64,000 nt of DNA from Telopea speciosissima (taxonomy: Eukaryota > Streptophyta > Magnoliopsida > Proteales > Proteaceae). A program made the translations under genes and the position numbers. This document shows positions 35,005 to 46,500 of this stretch, in pieces (position 1 is the stretch's first letter; every line of letters begins with the position of its first letter). Where the stretch lies: the NCBI RefSeq assembly GCF_018873765.1, contig NC_057916.1:29487501-29551500 (forward strand). The letters run 5' to 3'. The notes beneath the pieces were generated by a model. The model was not told the origin of the DNA and ran no database searches. It worked only from the letters and a program-made list of their open reading frames with translations.

Positions 35005-37494
35005 CCATTTTGTTGAGGAGTCCCAACACATTAAGTTTGATGGATAATTCCCATTTCTTTAGTATATTCACCGAATAAATGATTTATATATTCAGTTTCA
35101 TTATTAGTTCTAAGGATTTTAATAGTAGAATCAAACTGGTTCCGAACCATGTAAGAAAAATCCTTAAAAATAGATAGAGCCTCAGATTTTTGTTTTAACA
35201 AATAAATCCAAGTAGCTTGGGATTTATCATCGATAAAGGTAATAAAATATTTGAACCTATCTTGAGAGTCAACTAGAGCGGGTCCCTATAAATCCCAATG
35301 AACTAGTTCACATAGAGCATTAGTTTTATGTAAAGAGTGTTGAAAGGGAAGTTTAGTTTGTTTGGAAAAACAACACACATCACACCTATGAGAATAAAAA
35401 ACATATAGTGAAAATAAAATGTTTAAAATTTTATCTCATGGATGTTCTGTTCGGTGGTGCCAAAGTTGGCAATCAGACTGTTTGTTTGATCCGTCAAGGA
35501 GGGCATGAGTAGGTTGATCTAGAAGATATAACCCATGTTGATGGTACCCTTCACCAATCATCATCCCGTGGTTCTTTCCTGAAAAACAACATTATTAGGA
35601 GAGAAGATGACATTGCAATTTAAAGAATTAGTTATTTTACTAACAGATAAAAGATTAGAAGAAAAGGATGGTAAAAATAGAGCCTCTGTGTTTGATGAAA
35701 GAAGCTTAGTGAATCCTTTTCCTTTGACTGGAACAATAAACCCATCAGCCACAACTACCAGTTGCATGGAATCTTCATGTTTTAATGGGAGAGGCATTGT
35801 AAATTTCCTATCATATGGTCTGTACCTCCAAAATCGATAACCCATGTATTAGTATTTCTAGAAGTAAGATAAGCATGAGAGTTACCTGAGTCATGGGCCA
35901 GAGATGAGATAGAAGAATTGTTGGTAGAGGCATCTCCATTTGACAGTGGTGTTGGTATTAATTAGTTGCAGTTTGTGCAACAACTTCTCCAATGCTTCGA
36001 TCTGGTCGTAGGTGAGGATGTAAGATCCGGCATTTGTCATTGACATGCCCAGTTCCTTTGCAATAATCACACTTGGGAGGAGGCCGATTTTCAAATGGGG
36101 GTTGCTTCCCACGACCTCTACCTCGACCCCGTATGGTATTAAAAATTTTCCTTTCTTCCCCAAGAGATGCTTTACTTTTGGAAGGTCCAACATTGACAGA
36201 AAGTGCATTTTTTTCTTAGGTAATATCATGGAGACTAGTTGGATTCATAACTCGCTTTCAAATTTCTTTTTGTTGAACAAGAGCACAAATATTTTCTAAA
36301 GTTGGAAATTCAATACTCATAAGAATTTGACTGCGAAGAGCGTCATATTCGGGTTTGAGACTGATCAATAGTTGAAAAACTTTGTCTTGCTCATCTTGAG
36401 CTTAAAGGATCTTTAAATCAGTTGTGGGAGGTCGATATATCCGTAGTTCTTCCCATTTACGTTTTAAGAGATAAAAAAGATCAATGAAGGTCATGTATCC
36501 TTAAGTGATTGTAGAGATTTCTTGTTTGATTTGAAAAATTCTCGAGGCATTGTTTTGCTGCCCATACATGGTCTTAACCGATTCCCATGGTTCTTTCACA
36601 TTTTCAGCATAAATGAAAATCTCAGTAATTCTTTGTTCCATAGAGTTTAGGATCCAAGACATAACCATTTGATCACTGGTTTGTCAGTCATCAAACTTTG
36701 GGTCTTCGGAAAAGGTTGTTGCAATCTTCCCATTTATGTGGCTAATTTTGCCTCTCCCACAGAAGGCTAATGAGGTAGCCCGAGACCAAGGTAGGTAATT
36801 TACACCATTTAACAAAATGGAAGTTAGCCTAATACTGGTATTGGTCTCATGGTCACGAGATGAAATTGAATCAGACATGAGAGGTAACCAACCTAGAAGA
36901 AGATAGCAGTCGATCCTTTCTCTTTGATTAACGAATCACTTTGACGGATCGGAGCAATGAGCGACCAATCGTCTAAGATTAACCAGCCTAAGAATTCTCC
37001 TTTCTCTTCAAACAAATTTAGCAAGTTTGAGATTTTAACCTATTAGAACAACAGAGACACCAGCCAAAGCAAAAAAGAAGACAACCGAGAATGGGAAAGG
37101 GGTGGTTCCACGGCAATTTTTTTCCTTTCCAAGAGAATTTTAGAATAGAGCCTTAATGATGGAATAAGATACTAAATGTTTTTAGTCAGTAGCTCATGAG
37201 TTTTTTTCCAAGAAAGAGACTAGAATAAAGTAAGATATTTAAACATTTGTCATTACTGAGAGAAAAAAGAGGTCTTGGTTCAGCTTTGTTAATGTTGTAC
37301 CAGTGTAGTTATTACCAAGAGAAGAACCCAACTGTAGCTTTTGGAATGCTGGAGCATAGCTTGCATATATGAGGAGAACCTGAAATGAAGGAGCTGCTTC
37401 TGTGTTTTGAGACGTAGCAGCACTAAGAATCACTTCTGCATTTTGAAGTTTGAAAATAGGTCCCAGATTTAGAGCTGCTTCCGCTCTGATACCA
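35005..37494 (-). mobile_element. Ty1/Copia retrotransposon, truncated (gag, protease/integrase pieces)
   Basis: Minus-strand reading from right to left gives a primer-binding site at 37483-37494 (TGGTATCAGAGC, complementary to initiator tRNA-Met). A gag start follows at 36878 (MSDSISSRDHETNTSI.. ILLNGVNYLPWSR). A zinc knuckle CDYCKGTGHVNDKC lies at about 36020-36065, and a pre-integrase block (FLPSFSSNLLSVSKIT) at about 35600-35680. The integrase fragment ends at GTPQQNG near 35008-35030. Frameshifts and stops are frequent. Sequence homologous to Copia stops abruptly after GTPQQNG, and reverse transcriptase, RNase H and the 3' LTR are missing. Confidence 0.88.
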
Positions 37495-37673
37495 TGTAGA
37501 AATTAGAATAGGAAATGAATACACATTGTTCAACATGATTCGATATAATACCTAAATCCATGGTGAAATATAAAACTTCATTCATAACCTGAAAGCACAC
37601 ACACACACACACAAATATATACACTATACTCCAACGGTAACATAACGAAAATATAACGACTATATTCTCAACA
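37495..37673 (-). repeat. 5' LTR of the Copia element (179 bp)
   Basis: On the minus strand it begins TGTTGAGAATATAG and ends CTAATTTCTACA, immediately next to the primer-binding site. This gives the canonical TG...CA ends. It contains a GT/CA microsatellite and an AT-rich TATA-like stretch. I found no matching 3' LTR in the window. Confidence 0.85.
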
Positions 37674-37933
37674 GCAATCGATTATTAAAAAAAAAAAATT
37701 CGCCATCAATGTATATCTCAATCTGATTATCTTATGTAGCTTTATTAGTGCGTTTTAAGCTTTGCACTACTGGGAATTCCTCTTTATTACATTCAAATTC
37801 CATTTATTAATGTATGTATTAATTAATGACCTCAGTAATTAGTGAGAACCTCCACAAGATTGTTAAGTATTTGATTTGCCACTATTAATTCATGATTTAC
37901 AACCAAGTCATCAATTCATTCAAACATTACAAA

Positions 37934-38815
37934 TTAAACTACAAAAAACACTTGAAGCATCCATGAACAAGGGGAAACATAATCAAACCAAATAGAATTC
38001 CTCGATCTAGAGTCCAATAGCAAAAGAAGCTCTCCTGCCTGGAATGCCTCATTGATCTTAATCAATTTGAGGAGTCGTGAATCCTCCTCATCAATACTAG
38101 GTCTCTTATTGGCAGTTGAGGAGTCTAACTCTGACCAAATGGTGTTATAAGGCACCTTCCCAACCTTAATAAAAAAGAACTTCCTCTTGTAGGAGTGGAT
38201 AGAGGACGGTAGATCATTTACAACTTTCCCCACACCAGGTCGGTGACAAAAGTAATACAAACTGGGGACGGTCAGATGGATTTTGAAGATGAAGCAGTAG
38301 GTAAAAAGATCAAGAGAAGTGAAACCACCCAAACTGGCGAAGAAGATGTCGAAGCCTAACACACACCTCCAAGCATTAGGTACGAGTTGAGTAGCGTCAA
38401 CTCCTTACTGCTAAACCATGAGAATCATTAAGTCATTGAGAGGGAGACGGAGGCGAGCGCGTAGGCTATCCTCGTATATGCACACCTCACTCGGTCTGCT
38501 GGTGCAGGCCTTCTCATTCTTGTCGAGCCATGTAAGAGTCTTCGCAAGCATGATATGGAACTTATTTCTAATGACCTTCAGATCAGATTTACCAAGGATA
38601 CACTTTTCTTTGAGAACCTCCGGTGTTTTCTCATTGGCAAGCCTAGGCTCGGCTGCAGCGGAGGCCCGAATATCTTGTGCAGGAGGCTCCGATGTTTTCT
38701 CCTCAGCATGTAGAGAAATCGAAATCTCATCATCACTACATCTCCGACTAGGAGCGACGTTAGAATCCGAACTCATGCCACGAATACGGTCATGGGAGTC
38801 TTCATCGCGACCCAA
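37934..38815 (-). pseudogene. Antisense ORF of a Gypsy element (PF04195-like, 'putative gypsy type transposon')
   Basis: One minus-strand frame runs from MGRDEDSHDR through SLRARLRLPLNDLM, two in-frame stops at 38411-38413 and 38405-38407, then ATQLVPNAWRCVLGFDIFF, and ends near 37934. The 'LPLNDL...LVPNAWR..LGF' pattern is what I recall for plant gypsy-type transposon proteins. It lies antisense to the adjacent polypurine tract and LTR, as in the antisense ORFs described in Tat-type Gypsy elements. It is broken by stops. Confidence 0.7.
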
Positions 38816-39586
38816 ATTCCTCTAAGAAGAGGACTCTCTATCCGACGATATTACAAAATAAAGCAAGAAAGGGAATGAGGACTCACTAATGATAGAGGGA
38901 GCCGAGAAGATGGAGCCAAGACGGAAGCTTTCGAAGATTACCGAAGAAGAAAGCCAAGAAGACTAGTAGATGACCTCTCTCAAACAATTTGAAGTAGCGA
39001 AAGTGAGGAAGGAACTGTAGACTCACCATCGTTTATATAGAGAATGTCGATGGTCCAAATCTTCTCGAATGGACGCTCGAGATCTCGTGACCTTGGGATT
39101 TCCCGGGGTAACCTTTTCGATCCTGAGGCAGACATGAGACTTGGCACCTTCTTGTAACAATCTCTTAAGCTTCCAATGGAAGAACCTAGGAAAAAACCCA
39201 CCAAAAATCTTTTAAGAAGGCGTAGAATGAGACATCCCAAATCGGGATGTTCCAATTCAAAGGACAACCGAGCTAAGACTCAACAAATGTGTAGATCCGA
39301 AGAAAAGCACTCCTCCGAGGCTTGGCATCCAAGTTGAGCTTGATAAACTGAGGTGGCTCCAAGAATCCAAGTTACAGCCCGAGCATTCCAACCAAACTGC
39401 ATAAACCTAGGTGGCAGCCAAAATCTCAAGTCATAGACTCAACATCCAAGCTGAGGTAGATACCCGATCTCCGAGTAGCATCAATAAAAGCAACATAGCC
39501 TAGTCAAGCTACCATAACCAAGTGAGAGAACGAAGAACCTCTATACTCCTCCGACCCCATTCGGACTCGAAGGAGTAGGGGGCATC

Positions 39587-40007
39587 TGATATACATAAAT
39601 CCAATCCGCCTATAGGTGGTCGACACATGGCTAGTTTAGAGCAAGTGGAGTACAACCAGGAAAGAGCTAATGGAGCATAGGTGTCATCATGATACCCCGT
39701 ACCTTGGCTTCCTCACCACCACAAAGGGTAGGGTCCTCCTTTGCTACCATTGTCCATCCTATATATAGGAGGACCCAATACGAGGTAAAGGGATCATTCA
39801 GTTACTCATTAATTGCCAACTACTCTCATTTACTCACCTTAATTGCTCGCTCAATTCCCAGCCCATACTACTGTTGCTCGGAGTACTAACTTAAGCATCT
39901 AAAAATCCTCCTCGAAGTCCGCTCCGACCTCCCTTGCTAATTGGATTATTTGGTCTTTGGTGTGTAGGTCTCCACCTGGTGTGATAGTTCAGATTCTTAC
40001 GGCAACA
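39587..40007 (+). repeat. 3' LTR of a Gypsy element (421 bp)
   Basis: A polypurine tract (aaggagtaggggg, 39570-39582) is followed by a sequence beginning TGATATACATAAATCC and ending TTCTTACGGCAACA, i.e. TG...CA ends. A TATA box (ctatatatagga) lies at about 39759-39770. The orientation is opposite to the ORF at 37934-38815. The 5' LTR and pol genes are not in the window, so the element is truncated. Confidence 0.75.
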
Positions 40008-40079
40008 CCTTCATTTGATCTAATGCAAATCAAGGCAATTTCAGACGCTTTGAACTTTTAATCCAAATTGAATCAAAAT

Positions 40080-40740
40080 GACTTTTATATTGGACTTTCA
40101 AGGATCCTTATCGAACTGAGAGGGGGTGAATCAGTTCCCTTAATTTTACATCTTTTGCAAACCACACAGTCGCTTCCAGTCTCACTTCGCACCACCAGAA
40201 TGTGGCCAGGTCTACCAAGACTGTAAACCCACTCTACAAAACAGGGATCAGTCTCCAACAAATAATAGTAGACAAAGAGACACGATATACGTGGTTCACC
40301 TCACAGTATGTGAATACGTCCACGGAGCAATACACCTCGGGGTTTCGTATATGCCCAATCTTCAACACCAATACAGTTAGCTGCCCCTACGGCCAGGATA
40401 CCCCTTACCCTATTTCAACCTCTCACCTCAATGCGGGCAAGGACTTCAATCCCCAATACAAAATGCCCTTAGCCTTACAATCAATCAACCCAATAATTAG
40501 ATTTCAATCACAAACCCAACCCTTAACAGATTACACAGAGAGACCATCGGGGGCGCTGCCCCCGAATCCCAGTGCCTACGGCGGGGATACACCCTATCGA
40601 CGAACCGAATACTACCTCCACAACCATATGCTGATGACCACCACTGCCAAATCCTTGTTGCCAACAATGGCAACACTTCTAAGAGCACTATCACTAATAC
40701 CTTTAATAACTACATTTTGGAGTATTTAACCTCTTTGGTG
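40080..40740. repeat. LTR-like repetitive sequence with a GC hairpin
   Basis: Contains ctgagagggggtgaatcagt, atacgtggttcacctc and a perfect hairpin tcgggggcgctgcccccga at 40547-40565. These phrases recur in plant LTR-type repeats. A 175-codon open frame (40202-40729) has Thr/Pro/Tyr-rich random-looking sequence and no domain I recognise, so I do not call it a gene. Confidence 0.5.
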
Positions 40741-40799
40741 TTCCTTTTAGGAATGATCGTTGCAACTCATATTTCAATAATCATTGGGACATATTAATC

Positions 40800-41780
40800 A
40801 AAGGGAAAATGTTTTCTATCTGGGAGTGTGGTTTATACCAACACTCCCATGCGTCTATAACTGTCCTCTCTTATGAAATGACATCTCTGCCCCCTATTGA
40901 GGAAGGAGAGTGATACACATAGGGAGTACTGGTATAAGCCATGATTCTGGACCAAGAACACTTTACCATTATCAAAAGTGTATCGATGGACACATTTTGA
41001 CGAAAAATTTTCTTCTTTCAAAGTGAAGAGAGAATTTCCCATATTATTGACAGACTGAAATACCTTTCTCAATTCAATGGATGGAATTTCATTATTAAAG
41101 ATACACAAAAACTTTCTCAATATATTATTGATTAAAATGTGTAGAAAATTTCAACTATATATAAGGGGGGGAGGGGAAACTCATTCTTACAGCTCCATTT
41201 TGGAAGCCCTTCCACCATTTTGAGCCGTGTGGGCAGTTTGACCAACTGCTTGTTTGATTATTTCTGCTTGCTCAAAAAAAGTTTCTTTTATTTATTTATT
41301 TATTTTTGGCAATAAAATGGCTCTCTTTGTAGTCCATTAGTCCTCCTTGTCCAATACAAATTAGAAGATCACACACTGTTTCAGGGAAGCTAATCCCATT
41401 GTTGACTACCTGGCAAAGGAGGCAGCAAAGTCGTGATGTTTGGATATGAATTATGCATTTCCTTCTCATATTTGGAAGAGAATAGATACCGGTTCTATAG
41501 ATTTTTTTTGTTTTATTTTAGTTTAGTGGTGAGAATCCCCTATTGATGGCATTGCCGAAGGTGGAGGTATTCTTAACTTTTTTTTTTGTATTTGTTGACT
41601 CTAGTTGTACAACTTATGAATTAATCACATGTCAAAATTCATACTCAAACTCTATCAATAACTCTCTAAATTCATACTCAAACTTATCAATAACTAACTT
41701 TTTCTTTTATGTCCATGTTTCATTTTATCTTTTAGTTATCAGTGTATTTTTCATGTACCTTTCTAGAATCCATATATTAC
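40800..41780. other. Gene-free spacer between the duplication units
   Basis: No gene supported. Confidence 0.35.
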
Positions 41781-42339
41781 CAAGGAGGCCGGTAGTTTCC
41801 CTTCACCCACAGCGAAGGAATATTAACGGGCTTGTGTGTCTTGGGATGGGTATCAGCCTATTGGGAACAGTGGGGAAGGCATTATGGACCCCGTACAATA
41901 GGAGTCGAGGAATAATGACCCTATATGGATATACTTTTCCTTCACCCATCGTGAAGAAAAACTTTATCCTATTATCAAAATTTTATTTTACTGCTTGATG
42001 AATTCTGTTTGGATTGAAACTTGACATACAGGCGCGGAACCTTGGTATCTAGCTAACTTAATGATGTAATATCAAGTGATGATGTCAGCATGTTGTCACT
42101 CCATTTTTCCCTCCCCTCTCCAACAATTTTTTTCCAATGATTTTCTCTTTTCTCATTCCCTTATATATGTATCTTTTGTCTTGTAAGAGGGTTCAATATT
42201 TTGTGTCCTTTTGTACTATTGGATGTGCCAATATGAGCCTATTTTGAGTTTAAAATCCTCTAGTGCTGAGCGAAGCTCACACTTGAGTGAGGGAGTTCCA
42301 AATAAACCCTAGAGTAGAGTGGTTTTCTTTACCTTTGTT

Positions 42340-42452
42340 ATCTTATACATTTTTTTATTTTCTGATTTATTTTGAATCCTCCTTGTGAGCTACATCATCG
42401 GGTGAATCCGCAACCACCCTATTACAATAGCACAACTTAACCGTTACACCAA
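42340..42452 (-). mobile_element. tRNA-derived SINE (Au-like), right copy
   Basis: Counterpart of 23040-23153. The minus strand reads cttggtgtaacggttaagtt (box A), with ggttgcggattcaccc further on. Its flanks also match, so it was duplicated with the segment. Confidence 0.55.
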
Positions 42453-43060
42453 GGCTCACATTTTGAGATTATTATTTTCACTGTTTTTATCATCTCAGAT
42501 TGCATTATTGACCTAGAATGCATTCTACAACCAAGGGCCAGAGTTCCTCCAAGAATGCATTTATCTCCAAGTCTTGGAAGCTACCCAAGAGCATGGTTTG
42601 CTGAAACACTTAACTGATACATGCACATAAAAAGTAATTCCAGTTTGCTTTGGGGAGGCAGCCAAACGGACCCTAACCTGTGTCCTGCTATTATTTCCTG
42701 AATCAGTATGAATTCATCAATGTACAACATAACACCTCCATCCCCACGTCCCAAATGAGAAATGAATGCATGCATGGGTTCTAGAGAAAATCTCTTCATC
42801 CATGGGATTCAGACCAATAGGGGTGGGGTTAATGACATTCACGCTTCCCAGAGTCGAATCATAAGGGCAAATCACCAAGGGTGCAGAGATTCTCTCTTCA
42901 CCTGTGATGAAGAAAAACTAAACCCTATCTGATATAGATGATGATAATGACACACCAAACAATGTCTTTTGGAAAGCAAAGCAATCAATTAAACAGAGAC
43001 AGCACCCAACATCCAAATAGATTTTGTCAAAAGATGCACTTAAGCTCAATATGCTATCAC

Positions 43061-43301
43061 TGATAACCGAAGTCCTACATGACCAAGACTCACCATGACT
43101 CCTTGAAGATAACTTTCCACCAGAGTTATAGATAACAGCTCAACTACGTGTAGCTAACAAAATAGCTAACAAACCCACCTTATTCTCTGGATGGATAACC
43201 TCTGTTGTACATGATATGTAACACCTTTCTCATTATAAATATAATACTGAAAACAGAAACGAGTAAGCAAGAAATTACTCACCAAATACCTTTGTTTTAC
43301 A
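43061..43301. mobile_element. Solo LTR private to the right unit, 5 bp target duplication
   Basis: A 241 bp insert beginning TGATAACCGAAG and ending TTTGTTTTACA (TG...CA) is flanked by ATCAC at 43056-43060 and 43302-43306. The left unit keeps the empty site (ctatcacgcatt, about 24275-24286). It contains ttataaatataat as a possible TATA region. No internal region is present, so an LTR-LTR recombination product is inferred. Confidence 0.92.
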
Positions 43302-43538
43302 ATCACGCATTAAAAAGCACAAAAATTAGTAATAACAAGGATCAGTGAAATGGAAAAGTAAAATAATTGTCTTTTAGACAGATGAGTTTACAAAGGAAAG
43401 CTAGAAGGAAATATCCAGAATAATGCAAGTTTCAATTACATGATTAAGCCAAAGAATTATCTTTTTGGCTCACGAACGAAAAATAGTTGTTGTTCTGAGA
43501 AAGATAAGGTTCATCATCCGGTTAAGGGGTTGACATTC

Positions 43539-46500
43539 TCATTTTCCAGTAACCACGAAAGCTTGCTGAGACATTCATATAACCAAATCTTAGTTTTCCA
43601 AATTGACAAAAAAACATAAAGGGAGATGTAAACCAGAAAAATTATCACCTGAATGCAGGACAGTGTGTACTGAACATCACTTTCTGCGATTTGGTGATGG
43701 AGAACGACCCTTATGCTGAAAAAGTGAGTGCCAATTAGATTTATGGAATTCAATGGGTTAACCTAACAATTTTATATAGCAAGCACACAATACAAGATAA
43801 CACTGCTTGGACAATTGAAGTGCAAAAGAAGCAATGCTCCTAGGAATTACCCTACTAGGAGCTGGCACTTCATTTGGTAACCATGAAGAACCCAGTTTTC
43901 TGGCCCACTTTTCTTTGGTTGTGTAAAATACCTAAATGCAGAGCTTAAAAGCAGACTGAATTAACCAAGTAAAATCCATTTGTCACCATCTGACCTAAGT
44001 CAAAAAGTCCCAACAGCTTCTAGAGCACACCAATAAAAAATTTCCTTGGTAGTACAAATGTAAAGGCTGTTGCTTAAAGTTCATAATCCACTCATTCTAT
44101 TCAAGTAACCAACCACAACTAGTTGGGATAATGCTTTCTCAAGTTGAGTTGAGTTAAACTGATAATTGGAAATTCCACATGGAAGAATCAGACACCTGAA
44201 ACTTATCTGTCTGGCAGATGATGGCGCGAACAACATGTCTACAAAATTTGGGTGCTAATCAAGCTTCCATGTGGCAAGTATTTGGGCCTTTCAGGAAAGC
44301 TTTGCCTAAATGGACATTTACCTCACAGCCTCAACAGGCATTCTTGCCTCAACCGCCCAAAGTACGTCTCCGATGGGAGCTTAGTTGGCACTCAATTTTT
44401 ACATGCATTTTGTTCACATGTCATATATTTGTGGTAATTTTAAGCTAAAATGCATTGACCTGATATGTAAAGCCTAGAAAAATAGTTGGATGTTTGTTTC
44501 GGACGAATGATTTAACAGCTCAAAATAAGAGGGACAAAGTTCAATATGTGGTAGCCAATAGATAGGGCCAAAAACTGATGAATCAACAACCCTTTTGGGG
44601 ATTTTCCCTCATACTTAATGTCCTGTTGCACGGGCTTGTTAGCCATAGAAGGAGAAACAGAAGAAAAATATTTATATTGTCATGACGACTAATATTAACA
44701 CTAATTCTGCCATTTAATAATGATCTTAACAGTTAGTAACCGCAATAAATAGGCATGCTTACTTGAAGAGTCTACATAAAAGATTGGCATATGTATTTAT
44801 AAATGCATGCATGCATGCTGAAGCATGACTTTCTGGGGGCAACCAAGGATTTAAATCACGGTCTTGGATAGGCCACCAGTGGGTACTGATATGGATGGGC
44901 CATTCCATACAGAAATGAGCCAAATAGCAGCTGGATCAGGGACCAGCGATACCAATACAGATTGCCAATAAATACACTGGATCCGATTCCGAATTTTTAA
45001 GACCCTGAGGGCAAGTTCTACAAAACAGGCTTAGGAAACAAAAAAAGGAAAAACAAATCTCTAGAATACAGAAGTATAACATTGTGAGCTGAGAGCCTAC
45101 ACTTTGAAAAACCAAGAAACCAACCTGGATGAACCTGTTGGCATCACAAGAATACCATGTTTTTCCAAGAACTGGCACAGCTTTTCTACTGTAATGTTTG
45201 AGCCCTCTGAAACATCAAAAAATATCTGACACAAAAAAAATGGGTCATTTCTCCATTACTATTAGACCAAAGAGCACATGACACAAGATTTTACAGCACA
45301 CCCTGGTAGGAGTTCAAAGAGATGTTCCTAGACATGCCCAAATAAGAAGCATAGTAAATACTCAATTCATAAGGAAATAGACGTAGTTTAGAGAAAAATT
45401 CCAAGATTAAGATAAGAAATATAAGCTCTCCAAACTTGAAGAAAAAAAAATTGCATTAAATCAAGAGCAAGCCCAATACAGATTGAGGCCCGACACAAGA
45501 AATTTGAATCTAAGTTTAAAATTGTAATTCACAGGGCACTTAAATAACCTGCAACCAACTCAGCCAAGTTGTTATAGAAACTGTTTCAAAACCCACAATG
45601 GCAAGACAAATTGACAACTTCAACACAGGCTCAAACAATACATTTAATTGTGAAACGGGATACTCACAATATTGGTCTCTACTGAACCCATATCCACTCT
45701 TATCCCTTTGATTTGATTCAGTCCTTCTGCAGAAAATCAAAGCCAATACATTTACCAAACCAGAAAATTCACCATTAGATGGCTAGGCTTGAAACTTATA
45801 AAATTTCCTTAATAGGATTGATTCAATAAGATATTAGGAGTAATGTTAATGGGTTTCACACAGAAACCTTGATAGACCAGACGCATCATGAGTGATGCAG
45901 AGAGGTGTAAAGGGACCAGGCATGCTCAGGTTTTGCTTGAGTTTGAATAAACCAAGCTGCGCCTAGCATGATCATAGTACAAAATTTGGCCTGTTTACAC
46001 CTCGGCATACAGTTAATGTCATATAAGTAGATATGTTTCTTGGAACAGTTTACTTCATGTTAATGCTCTGTACAGAACGATCATACAAGATGATAAACAT
46101 AGACTCCTCTTAACAGTACACAAATAATAGTTGTAAGCAAGAGTACATGACAAAATAAAACATCTATTAAAGCAAGTGTTTAGCATATTACTTATACAAG
46201 TCCTATACTGACTGACATAGTTAAAACATAAAATAGAACATCCTTATGACTATGGTGGTAAAAATGACACATATGTGAATATACAGCAAAGTAGGATCAG
46301 ACAATGGACTTTCTGATTATAGCCAACAATGAGATTAACAAATGAAACAAAACAAAAAGATCAGAACAAGCAAGTATGTAACCTTAAGGGCATGGACTAG
46401 ACCTGCTAAAATCTTTGTTTTTCTGTGATCACCCTCTAGCTTACTGACATTCTCTTGCAATGCAACAAAAGCAGCAGCACACAGGATACCAACCTGCCTC

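Noticed and set aside
40202..40729. 175-codon plus-strand open frame
   Set aside because: No recognisable domain, composition like LTR-type repeats (ggggtgaatcag, acgtggttcac), and a GC hairpin inside; taken as repeat DNA.
41543..41998. 151-codon plus-strand frame
   Set aside because: Ends in a short foldback (ccttcacccac.../...tcacccatcgtgaag) and has no supporting homology or splice context.
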